DNA from: Liolophura sinensis
Taxonomy: Eukaryota; Mollusca; Polyplacophora; Chitonida; Chitonidae
Direction of reading: 5' to 3'
DNA length: 64,000 bases
Assembly: GCF_032854445.1 (NCBI RefSeq)
Contig: NC_088300.1
Span: 81,088,101 to 81,152,100, forward strand
Positions 48,250 to 58,509 of this stretch are shown here, piece after piece. A program made the position numbers and the translations under genes. The stretch's first letter is position 1. Each line of letters opens with the position of its first letter. A model generated the notes under the pieces. It was not told the origin of the DNA and made no database searches. It saw only the letters and a program-made list of their open reading frames with translations.

Positions 48250-51200
48250 AGGAGCCACCAAAAAACTAGTGGGGCTGAGCTGAAAGACTGACAGGCCGGG
48301 TGCAAACCTATAATCTGCGTCCTCAACTGACCTGTCTGCCACCAGCTATCCAGCACTGGAAGGACTGACAGCCTGGGTACAAAGCTATAACCTGCATCAT
48401 CAACTGACCTGTCTGCCACCAGTTATCCAGCACTGGAGGGACTGACAGGCTGGGTACAAAGCTATAACCTGCCTCATCAACTGACCTGTCTGCCACCAGT
48501 TATCCAGCACTGGAGGGACTGACAGGCTGGGTACAAAGCTATAACCTGCATCATCAACTGACCTGTCTGCCACCGGTTATCCAGCACTGGAGGGACTGAC
48601 AGCCTGGGTACAAAGCTATAACCTGCATCATCAACTGACCTGTCTGCCATCGGTTATCCAGCACTGGAGGGACTGACAGCCTGGGTACAAAGCTATAACC
48701 TGCATCATCAACTGACCTGTCTGCCACCAGTTATCCAGCACTGGAGGGACTGACAGGCTGGGTACAACGCTATAACCTGCATCATCAACTGACCTGTCTG
48801 CCACCACTTATCCAGCACTGGAAGGACTGACAGGCTGGGTACAAAGCTATAACCTGCATCATCAACTGACCTGTCTGCCACCAGTTATCCAGCACTGGAG
48901 GGACTGACAGCCTGGGTACAAAGCTATAACCTGCATCATCAACTGACCTGTTTGCCACCACTTATCCAGCACTGGAGGGACTGACAGGCTGGGTACAAAG
49001 CTATAACCTGCATCATCAACTGACCTGTCTGCCACCACTTATCCAGCACTGGAGGGACTGACAGGCTGGGTACAAAGCTATAATCTGCATCATCAACTGA
49101 CCTGTCTGCCACCACTTATCCAGCACTGGAAGGACTGACAGGCTGGGTACAAAGCTATAACCTGCATCATCAACTGACCTGTCTGCCACCAGTTATCCAG
49201 CACTGGAGGGACTGACAGGCTGGGTACAACGCTATAACCTGCATCATCAACTGACCTGTCTGCCACCAGTTATCCAGCACTGGAAGGACTGACAGGCTGG
49301 GTACAAAGCTATAACCTGCATCATCAACTGACCTGTCTGCCACCACTTATCCAGCACTGGAAGGACTGACAGGCTGGGTACAAAGCTATAACCTGCATCA
49401 TCAACTGACCTGTCTGCCACCAGTTATCCAGCACTGGAGGGACTGACAGCCTGGGTACAAAGCTATAACCTGCATCATCAACTGACCTGTCTGCCACCAC
49501 TTATCCAGCACTGGAGGGACTGACAGCCTGGGTACAATGCTATAACCTGCATCATCAACTGACCTGTCTGCCACCAGTTATCCAGCACTGGAGGGACTGA
49601 CAGCCTGGGTACAAAGCTATAACCTACATCATCAACTGACCTGTCTGCCACCACTTATCCAGCACTGGAGGGACTGACAGCCTGGGTACAAAGCTATAAC
49701 CTGCATCATCAACTGACCTATCTGCCACCACTTATCCAGCACTGGAGGGACTGACAGGCTGGGTACAAAGCTATAACCTGCCTCATCAACTGACCTGTCT
49801 GCCACCAGTTATCCAGCACTGGAGGGACTGACAGGCTGGGTACAAAGCTATAACCTGCCTCATCAACTGACCTGTCTGCCACCAGTTATCCAGCACTGGA
49901 GGGACTGACAGCCTGGGTACAAAGCTATAACCTGCCTCATCAACTGACCTGTCTGCCACCAGTTATCCAGCACTGGAGGGACTGACAGGCTGGGTACAAA
50001 GCTATAACCTGCATCATCAACTGACCTGTCTGCCACCAGTTATCCAGCACTGGAGGGACTGACAGCCTGGGTACAAAGCTATAACCTGCATCATCAACTG
50101 ACCTGTCTGCCACCAGTTATCCAGCACTGGAGGGACTGACAGGCTGGGTACAAAGCTATAACCTGCATCATCAACTGACCTGTCTGCCACCAGTTATCCA
50201 GCACTGGAGGGACTGACAGCCTGGGTACAAAGCTATAACCTGCATCATCAACTGACCTGTCTGCCACCACTTATCCAGCACTGGAGGGACTGACAGCCTG
50301 GGTACAAAGCTATAACCTGCATCATCAACTGACCTGTCTGCCACCAGTTATCCAGCACTGGAGGGACTGACAGGCTGGGTACAAAGCTATAACCTGCATC
50401 ATCAACTGACCTGTCTGCCACCAGTTATCCAGCACTGGAAGGACTGACAAGCTGGGTACAAAGCCATAACCTGCATCATCGACTGACCTGTCTGCCACCA
50501 GTTATCCAGCACTGGAAGGACTGACAAGCTGGGTACAAAGCTATAACCTGCATCATCGACTGACCTGTCTGCCACCACTTATCCAGCACTGGAGGGACTG
50601 ACAGGCTGGGTACAAAGCTATAATCTGCATCATCAACTGACCTGTCTGCCACCAGTTATCCAGCACTGGAGGGACTGACAGGCTGGGTACAAAGCTATAA
50701 CCTGCACCATCAACTGACCTGTCTGCCACCAGTTATCCAGCACTGGAGGGACTGACAGGCTGGGTACAAAGCTATAATCTGCATCATCAACTGACCTGTC
50801 TGCCACCAGCTATCCAGCACTGGAGGGACTGACAGCCTGGGTACAAAGCTATAACCTGCATCATCAACTGACCTGTCTGCCACCAGTTATCCAGCACTGG
50901 AGGGACTGACAGGCTGTGTACAAAGCTATAACCTGCATCATCAACTGACCTGTCTGCCACCAGTTATCCAGCACTGGAGGGACTGACAGGCTGGGTACAA
51001 AGCTATAACCTGCCTCATCAACTGACCTGTCTGCCACCAGTTATCCAGCACTGGAGGGACTGACAGCCTGGGTACAAAGCTATAACCTGCATCATCAACT
51101 GACCTGTCTGCCACCAGTTATCCAGCATTGGAGGGACTGACAGCCTGGGTACAAAGCTATAACCTGCATCATCAACTGACCTGTCTGCCACCAGTTATCC

Positions 51201-52335
51201 AGCACTGGAGGGACTGATAGGCTGGGTACAAAGCTATAACCTGCATCATCAACTGACCTATCTGCCACCAGTTATCCAGCACTGGAGGGACTGACAGCCT
51301 GGGTACAAAGCTATAACCTGCATCATCAACTGACCTGTCTGCCACCAGTTATCCAGCACTGGAGGGACTGACAGCCTGGGTACAAAGCTATAACCTGCAT
51401 CACCAACTGACCTGTCTGCCACCAGTTATCCAGCACTGGAGGGACTGACAGCCTGGGTACAAAGCTATAACCTGCATCATCAACTGACCTGTCTGCCACC
51501 ACTTATCCAGCACTGGAGGGACTGACAGCCTGGGTACAAAGCTATAATCTGCATCATCAACTGACCTGTCTGCCACCAGTTATCCAGCACTGGAGGGACT
51601 GACAGGCTGGGTACAAAGCTATAACCTGCATCATCAACTGACCTGTCTGCCACCAGTTATCCAGCACTGGAGGGACTGACAGCCTGGGTACAAAGCTATA
51701 ATCTGCATCATCAACTGACCTGTCTGCCACCAGTTATCCAGCACTGGAGGGACTGACAGCCTGGGTACAAAGCTATAACCTGCATCATCAACTGACCTGT
51801 CTGCCACCAGTTATCCAGCACTGGAGGGACTGACAGCCTGGGTACAAAGCTATAATCTGCATCATCAACTGACCTGTCTGCCACCACTTATCCAGCACTG
51901 GAGGGACTGACAGCCTGGGTACAAAGCTATAACCTGCATCATCAACTGACCTGTCTGCCACCACTTATCCAGCACTGGAGGGACTGACAGCCTGGGTACA
52001 AAGCTATAACCTGCATCATCAACTGACCTGTCTGCCACCACTTATCCAGCACTGGAGGGACTGACAGCCTGGGTACAAAGCTATAATCTGCATCATCAAC
52101 TGACCTGTCTGCCACCAGTTATCCAGCACTGGAGGGACTGACAGGCTGGGTACAAAGCTATAACCTGCATCATCAACTGACCTGTCTGCCACCAGTTATC
52201 CAGCACTGGAGGGACTGACAGCCTGGGTACAAAGCTATAATCTGCATCATCAACTGACCTGTCTGCCACCAGTTATCCAGCACTGGAGGGACTGACAGGC
52301 TGGGTACAAAGCTATAACCTGCATCATCAACTGAC
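48250..52335 (-). repeat. 77-bp minisatellite repeating the WWQT exon edge and its donor, ~53 copies
   Basis: In + sense the unit is ccagcactggagggactgac, then aggctgggtacaaagctata, acctgcatcatcaactgacc and tgtctgccaccagttat. In gene sense each copy encodes VLDNWWQT and then has the donor ACAG|GTCAGT, exactly as in the genuine exon at 52336-52439. About 30 exonic bases are included. The array runs from the real donor to 48250 with few changes (cagcctggg/caggctggg, agttat/acttat). 77 is not a multiple of three, so use of a distal copy would shift frame and meet stops. Confidence 0.97.
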
Positions 52336-52439
52336 CTGTCTGCCACCAGTTATCCAGCACTGGAGCATTAAAAACCTTCCTACTCCACTCCACAGTGTCA
52401 TGATCGCAGTGCTCCCCTGCCACATACAAATACCGAAAT
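52336..52439 (-). CDS. ACSS3: ACSS3-like gene, A5-motif exon (DNWWQT)
   Basis: 104 bp, entered two bases into a codon and left after one; acceptor gtatttcag, donor GACAG|gtcagt. It reads FRYLYVAGEHCDHDTVEWSR then KVFNAPVLDNWWQT. AGE(R/H)CD and VLDxWWQTE are hallmark ACSS motifs; WWQTETG contributes to AMP binding. Its 3' edge is the founder, or a member, of the 77-bp array. Confidence 0.97.
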
Positions 52440-52644
52440 CTGAAATACAACAAACCATTGTGGAAAAAGGCGATGTCATAATGCCAAGAAAAATCAACAT
52501 GTATGTTATACATTAGCAGGAACACCAAATATTGGTAATATTATCTAAAATTGTCCTTATTACTTCCATAATATAATGATGATTTATACACACAAATTCT
52601 AGTCACATATACACATGTATTCCTGCAAATACTACAATGCTTTA

Positions 52645-52828
52645 CATAATACCTGACAGCGCAAACACAGAGATCACAGCACCTGACATCATGAGTGCAT
52701 ACAAAGAGATCATAGCACCTGACACCATGAGTGCATACACAGAGCCCACAGCACCTGACACTATGAGTGCATACACAGTGCTCACAGCACCTGACACCAT
52801 CAGTGCATACACACAGCTCACAGTACCG
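52645..52828 (-). repeat. 36-bp minisatellite near a splice donor, ~5 copies
   Basis: In + sense the unit is cacctgacaccatgagtgca followed by tacacagagctcacag. In gene sense the first unit begins about 18 nt after the donor of exon 52845-52888. Intron sequence only. Frames on both strands (VSGAVSTVYALM repeats) are artefacts. Confidence 0.9.
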
Positions 52829-52844
52829 GACAAAGGCCACTTAC

Positions 52845-52888
52845 TTGGGACAGGGCAAATACTTATGAGCAAATGTTCCACGAGGGTC
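52845..52888 (-). CDS. ACSS3: ACSS3-like gene, 44-bp mini-exon
   Basis: Phase 0 in, two bases out; acceptor tttcttcag, donor CCCAA|gtaagt. It reads DPRGTFAHKYLPCP. It joins KRE (previous exon) to KFRYLYVAGE (next exon), filling the ACSS3 stretch QQDPG...KQYSL.RFKTLFVAGE. Confidence 0.92.
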
Positions 52889-53027
52889 CTGAAGAAAGAA
52901 GGAAGTTCAAAATGTCCAGGTGTGAAGATTAGGAGCAGGTAAACAACACAGACATAACACTACCATAAAAAAAATTAGAAGATAACAAAGGCATACTAAT
53001 GTTGTAATTTTAAGAAAAAGTAAGTTA

Positions 53028-53296
53028 TCTATTTATTTATTTATTTGATTGCTGTTTTACGCCATACTCATGAATATTTCACTTATACGACGGCGGCCAG
53101 CATTATGGTGGGAGGAAACCGGTCAGTGCCTGGGGTAAAACCACGACCATCTGCACGTTGCTGACAGAGCTTCCCACGTAGCTCTGAGAGGAAGCCAACA
53201 GGAGCTAGACTTGAACTCACTGCGACCGCATTGGTGAGAGGCTCCTGGTCATTAATCTGTACTGGCACACTACCACATCATCCACAAAGGCCCCAA
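53028..53296 (-). mobile_element. tRNA-derived SINE, near full length
   Basis: Reverse-strand copy from the TAAA tail (tatttatttatttgattg) to the tRNA-like head (ending in caaaggcccc). It is flanked by agttatct on the left (about 53023-53031) and agttatct on the right (about 53298-53306), a likely target-site duplication. It lies in the intron between exons 53407-53517 and 52845-52888. Confidence 0.88.
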
Positions 53297-53406
53297 CAGT
53301 TATCTAACAGGAAACTTGTGTCCACAGATATGGAGGGGAAAACTGGGTCCATCAAAATCTTCTGTCTTTCCATTTATATGTAAAGTTTTTATTTCAACAC
53401 ACTTGC

Positions 53407-53517
53407 CTCTCTTTTCACAGCCCTGAGGCCCGTAGGGGCGACAAACATGCCTGCGACATTATGCTCCTTGATGATACGGAAATAAGTGCTGGGGTCCGGT
53501 GTGCCCACAGGCTTCCC
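53407..53517 (-). CDS. ACSS3: ACSS3-like gene, GKPVGTPD exon, with a GC donor
   Basis: 37 codons, phase 0/0. It reads GKPVGTPDPSTYFRIIKEHN then VAGMFVAPTGLRAVKRE. ACSS3 has EGKPVGTPD...YF...EHGVAALFTAPTAIRAIR here. Acceptor ttgattcag; the donor reads AGAGAG|GCAAGT, a GC-AG intron, and no nearby GT keeps the frame. The acceptor side is repeated about 31 times upstream (53518-56325). Confidence 0.96.
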
Positions 53518-56325
53518 CTGAATCAAAGAAATACTAAAGATAGTGAGGTGATTGAAATAACACAGGAAATAAGTGCTGGGGTCCGGTGTGCCCACAGGCT
53601 TCCCTTGAATCAAAGATATACTACAGATAACGAGGTGATTGAAATAACACAGGTAATAAGTGCTGAGGTCCGGTGTGCCTACAGGCTTCCCCTGAATCAA
53701 TGATATACTAAAGATAGTGAAGGGATTGAAATAACACAGGAAATAAGTGCTGGGGTCCGGTGTGCCCACAGGCTACCCCTGAATCAAAGATATACTACAG
53801 ATAACAAGGTGATTGAAATAACACAGGAAATAAGTGCTGGGGTCCGGTGTGCCTACAGGCTTCCCCTGAATCAAAGAAATACTAAAGATAGTGAGGTGAT
53901 TGAAATAACACAGGAAATAAGTGCTGGGGTCCGGTGTGCCCACAGGCTTCCCCTGAATCAAAGATATGCTACAGATAACGAGGCGATTGAAATAACACAG
54001 GAAATAAGTGCTGGGGTCCGGTGTGCCCACAGGCTTCCCTTGAATCAAAGATATACTACAGATAGTGAGGTGATTGAAATAACACAGGTAATAAGTGCTG
54101 AGGTCCGGTGTGCCAACAGGCTTCCCCTGAATCAATGATATACTAAAGATAGTGAAGTGATTGAAATAACACAGGAAATAAGTGCTGGGGTCCGGTGTGC
54201 CCACAGGCTACCCCTGAATCAAAGATATACTACAGACAACAAAGTGATTGAAATAACACAGGAAATAAGTGCTGGGGTCCGGTGTGTCCACAGGCTTCCC
54301 CTGAATCAAAGATATACTAAAGATAGTGAGGTGATTGATATAACACAGGAAATAAGTGCTGGGGTCCGGTGTGCCCACAGGCTTCCCCTGAATCAAAGAT
54401 ATACTACAGATAACAAGGTGACTGAAATAACACAGGAAATAAGTGCTGGGGTCTGGTGTGCCCACGGGCTTCCCCTGAATCAAAGATATACTAAAGATAG
54501 TGAGGTGATTGAAATAACACAGGAAATAAGTGCTGGGGTCCGGTGTGCCCACAGGCTACCCCTGAATCAAAGATATACTACAGACAACAAAGTGATTGAA
54601 ATAACACAGGAAATAAGTGCTGGGGTCCGGTGTGTCCACAGGCTTCCCCTGAATCAAAGATATACTAAAGATAGTGAGGTGATTGATATAACACAGGAAA
54701 TAAGTGCTGGGGTCCGGTGTGCCCACAGGCTTCCCCTGAATCAAAGATATACTACAGATAACAAGGTGACTGAAATAACACAGGAAATAAGTGCTGGGGT
54801 CTGGTGTGCCCACGGGCTTCCCCTGAATCAAAGATATACTAAAGATAGTGAGGTGATTGAAATAACACAGGAAATAAGTGCTGGGGTCCGGTGTGCCTAC
54901 AGGCTTCCCCTGGATCAAAGATATACTAAAGATAGTGAGGTGATTGAAATAACACGGGAAATAAGTGCTGGGGTCCGGTGTGCCAACAAAGATATACTAC
55001 AGATAACGAGGTGATTGAAATAACACAGGAAATAAGTGCCGGGGTCTGGTGTGCCTACAAGCTTCCCCTGGATCAAAGATATACTAAAGATAGTGAGGTG
55101 ATTGAAATAACACAGGAAATAAGTGCTGGGGTCCAGTGTGCCCACAGGCATCCCCTGAATCAAAGATATACTACAGACAACAAGGTGATTGAAATAACAC
55201 AGGAAATAAGTGCTGGGGTCCGGTGTGCCCACAGGCATCCCCTGAATCAAAGATATACTACAGACAACAAGGTGATTGAAATAACACAGGAAATAAGTGC
55301 TGGGGTCTGGTGTGCCCACAGGCTTCCCCTGAATCAAAGATATACTACAGATAACGAGGTGATTGAAATAACACAGGAAATAAGTGCCTACAAGCTTCCC
55401 CTGAATCAAAGATATACTACAGATAATGAGGTGATTGAAATAACACAGGAAATAAGTGCTGGGGTCTGGTGTGCCCACAGGCTACCCCTGAATCAAAGAT
55501 ATACTAAAGATAGTGAGGTGATTGAAATAACACAGGACATAAGTGCTGGGGTCCGGTGTGCCTACAATCTTCTCCTGAATCAAAGATATACTACAGATAA
55601 CGAGGTGATTGAAATAACACAGGAAATAAGTGCTGGGGTCCGGTGTGCCTACAGGCTACCTCTGAATCAAAAATATACTACAGACAGTGAGGTGATTGAA
55701 ATAACACAGGAAATAAGTGCCGGGGTCTGGTGTGCCCACAGGCTTCCCTTGAATCAAAGAAATACTAAAGATAGTGAGGTGACTGAAATAACACAGGAAA
55801 TAAGTGCCGGGGCCCAGTGTGCCCACAGGCATCCCCTGAATCAAAGATATACTACAGATAACAAGGTGATTAGAATAGCACAGGTAATAAGTGCTGGGGT
55901 CCGGTGTGCCTACAGGCTACCCCTGAATCAAAGATATACTACAGATAACGAGGTGATTGAAATAACACAGGAAATAAGTGCTGGGGTCCGGTGTGCCTAC
56001 AGGCTTCCCCTGAATCAAAGATATACTGCAGATAACAAGGTGATTGAAATAACACAGAAAATAAGTGCTGGGGTCCGGTGTGCCTACAGGCTTCCCCTGA
56101 ATCAAAGATATACTACAGATAACGAGGTGATTGAAATAACACAGGAAATAAGTGCTGGGGTCCGGTGTGCCTACAGGCTTCCCCTGAATCAAAGATATAC
56201 TACAGATAGTGAGGTGATTGAAATAACACAGGAAATAAGTGCAGGGGTCCGGTGTGCCTACAAGCTTCCCCTGAATCAAAGATATACTACAGATAACGAG
56301 GTGATTGAAATAACACAGGAAACAA
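53518..56325 (-). repeat. 87-bp minisatellite repeating the GKPVGTPD acceptor and exon start, ~31 copies
   Basis: In + sense the unit is aggaaataagtgctggggtc, then cggtgtgcccacaggcttcc, cctgaatcaaagatatacta, cagataacgaggtgattgaa and ataacac. In gene sense each unit has the acceptor TTTGATTCAG and then codes GKPVGTPDPSTYF before diverging into LCYFNHLTIFSISLIQ. 87 bp is 29 codons, so the frame is kept through the array. The three copies nearest the genuine exon are open in frame with it; some others carry a stop from AAG to TAG in GKP. A sub-block of about 360 bp recurs (54208 and 54556). The 465-codon frame on the + strand is an antisense artefact. Confidence 0.97.
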
Positions 56326-56439
56326 GTAAGATAACACTAGAAGCAATTGAGATAGCACTGGAACAAGTGAGATAAGACTGGAAACTAGTAAGATAACAAG
56401 AAATGAGTGAGATAATACTAGGAATAAAGCAAAGAAGTA

Positions 56440-56640
56440 AACTGAGATAGTATTGAATCAGCAGGAGTATAATGTCACATAGGTTGCAGTAGTTACAAGT
56501 TACAGCAGTTACAATTTAGTCATTACAAGTTACAGTACCGGTAGTTACAAGTTACAGGTTACAACAGTTACAGTAGTCACAAGTTAGAGCAGTTACAGTC
56601 ATTACAAGTCTCAGTAGTTACAAGTTACCAAACTGGCAAT
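56440..56640 (+). repeat. Imperfect short repeats of the agttaca type
   Basis: Irregular 10-14-bp words such as agttacaagttacag and gcagttacagtcattacaag recur between the 87-bp array and exon 56751-56846. There is no regular period. Confidence 0.6.
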
Positions 56641-56750
56641 AACTTCCAACCATTTATCTTGCTCTGACAGAAAAAATGACTTAAATGTATAAGGTGTTAA
56701 AGTATATGTAGTTTTAGATAAAAGTCACAAAATCCAACTGATCTTCTCAC

Positions 56751-56846
56751 CTCAAACAATATGGTTGTGTTACAGTTAAGCAGAGGGGCATAATTAATGT
56801 AGGAGTGACCGACAACCCATCCCAGGTCAGAGGCTGCAAACCACAC
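56751..56846 (-). CDS. ACSS3: ACSS3-like gene, VWFAASDLGW exon
   Basis: 32 codons, phase 0/0; acceptor tatttcag, donor TTTGAG|gtgaga. It reads VWFAASDLGWVVGHSYINYA then PLLNCNTTILFE. In ACSS3 the same region is VWWAASDLGWVVGHSYI.YGPLL.GNTT.LYE. The D-GW-GHSY core lies by the acyl-CoA/AMP pocket in the family. Confidence 0.97.
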
Positions 56847-56989
56847 CTGAAATAGACAGATAACAGCCACAATCTACATTTTACCTTGATCACCTTTATC
56901 TCAGAGCAGCACCAGATGTGCTCCCCAGAATCATGGCTTTAAGGCTTGGTGTCTTTCTGAGAGTTTGATCAAATGGTTTGACAGTACTA

Positions 56990-58215
56990 CAGGCGGCCAT
57001 ATTTTAAGGGGTATCCACTCAATCTGACCACAGACACATGTAATAAATCTAACATATTAGAACATGAAAACAGTGCTGACCTCATGAAAGCTTGGCTACC
57101 ACAGATGTTCTTCATGCTCCAATGAAGGGCCACAGCATGACTTCCACTCAGTCTGACCACAGACTCAGGAATAAATCTAGTACAATGGAGAATGAAAACA
57201 GCACCCACCTCATGAGACTTGATACGACACATGTTCTTCATGTTCCAGTTAAGGGCCACAGCTTGACTTCCACTCCATCTGACTACAGACTCAGGAATAA
57301 ATCTGGTACATTAGAGAATGAAAACAGCACCCACCTCATGAGACTTGATACGACAGATGTTCTTCATGTTCCAGTTAAGGGCCACAGCTTGACTTCCACT
57401 CCATCTGACCACAGAATCAGGAATAAATCTAGTACATTGGAGAATGAAAACAGCACCCACCTCATGAGACTTGATACGACACATGTTCTTCATGTTCCAG
57501 TTAAGGGCCACAGCATGACTTCCACTCCATCTGACCACAGGCTCAGGAATAAATCTAGTACATTAGAGAATGAAAACAGCACCCACCTCATGAGACTTGA
57601 TACGACAGATATTCTTCATGTTCCAGTTAAGGCCACGGCATAACCTCCACTCCATCTGACCACAGGCTCAGGAATAAATCTAGTATATTACAGAATGAAA
57701 ACAGCACCCACCTCATGAGACTTGATATGACAGATGTTCTTCAATCTCCAGTTAAGGGCCACAGCATAACCTCCACTCCATCTGACCACAGGCTCAGGAA
57801 TAAATCTAGTACATTAGAGAATGAAAACAGCACCTACCTCATGAGGCTGGATAACGTAGATGTTCTTCATGCTCCAGTTATGGGCCACAGCTTGACTTCC
57901 ACTCCATCTGACCACAGACTCAGGAATAAATCTAGTACATTAGAGAATGAAAACAGCACCTACCTCATGAGGCTGGATACCGTAGATGTTCTTCATGCTC
58001 CAGTTAAGGGCCACAGCTTGATCTCCACTCCATCTGACCACAGGCTCAGGAATAAATCTAGCACATTAGAGAATGTAAACAGCACCCACCTCATGTGACT
58101 TGATACGACAGATGTTCTTCAATCTCTAGTTAAGGGCCACAGCATGACCTCTACTCCATCTGACCACAGGCTCAGGAATAAATCTGGTATATTAAAGAAT
58201 GAAAACAGCACCTAC
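56990..58215 (-). repeat. 126-bp tandem duplication of a whole 81-bp ACSS3-like exon, ~9-10 copies
   Basis: Unit starts are spaced exactly 126 bp at 57209, 57335, 57461, 57587, 57713, 57839, 57965 and 58091, and the next is the genuine exon (58216). Each unit in gene sense carries an exon-like 81-bp block (VVRWSGSHAVALNWNMKNMC then RIKSHE) followed by a good donor, GAG|GTGGGT, and preceded by a weak acceptor region (attcctgag). Copies at 57839 and 57965 share ggctggata and cgtagatgttcttcatgctcc with the true exon. 126 bp is 42 codons. Several units read through without a stop. Confidence 0.95.
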
Positions 58216-58296
58216 CTCATGAGGCTGGATACCATAGATGTTCTTCATGCTCCAGTTAAGGGCCACAGCATGACCTCCACTCGGTCTGACCACAGC
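58216..58296 (-). CDS. ACSS3: ACSS3-like gene, RPSGGHAV exon (first visible exon)
   Basis: 27 codons, phase 0/0; acceptor ttcatacag, donor CATGAG|gtaggt. It reads AVVRPSGGHAVALNWSMKNI then YGIQPHE, equivalent to GVIRPTGGHAVMLHWSM..IYGLQPGE of ACSS3, immediately after the P-loop-like TSGTTGxPKG motif. That motif and the rest of the N-terminal half must lie beyond the window end. The twelve exons total ~386 codons, close to the C-terminal share of a ~690-residue ACSS3. In mammals ACSS3 is a mitochondrial matrix enzyme that activates propionate to propionyl-CoA. Confidence 0.96.
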
Positions 58297-58509
58297 CTGT
58301 ATGAACATAACAATTACAGTGGTCTTTTAGAGAACGGGACAGCTACATTCAGACTTCAGCAGAAAGCAGAATGATCGTGAACCCACCTGACAGGTGAGTT
58401 AATTACTATGTGAAGATACTTACATGTAATACCTACAATCAGATGTCAGCAAGTATCCTGAACATCAAATTTGTTCCTGACCATTACATTCTTGGAAATT
58501 CTCAATAAT
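58297..58509. other. Unique intron sequence
   Basis: Short unique stretch between the first visible ACSS3-like exon and the HindIII-site array. No exon was recognised. Confidence 0.6.

Noticed and set aside
54978-56375. 465-codon open frame on the + strand (repeats of RLPLNQRYTTDNEVIEITQ)
   Set aside because: It is antisense to the 87-bp array. The period is 29 codons, so any stop-free phase stays open; no start context, domain or codon signal.
37724-58296. ACSS1 or ACSS2 (acetyl-CoA synthetase) as identity
   Set aside because: GKPVGTPD...YF, AGEHCD, GYYDTMD and HRMSAGGLEE match ACSS3/propionyl-CoA synthetase better. Substrate preference is not shown by sequence alone.
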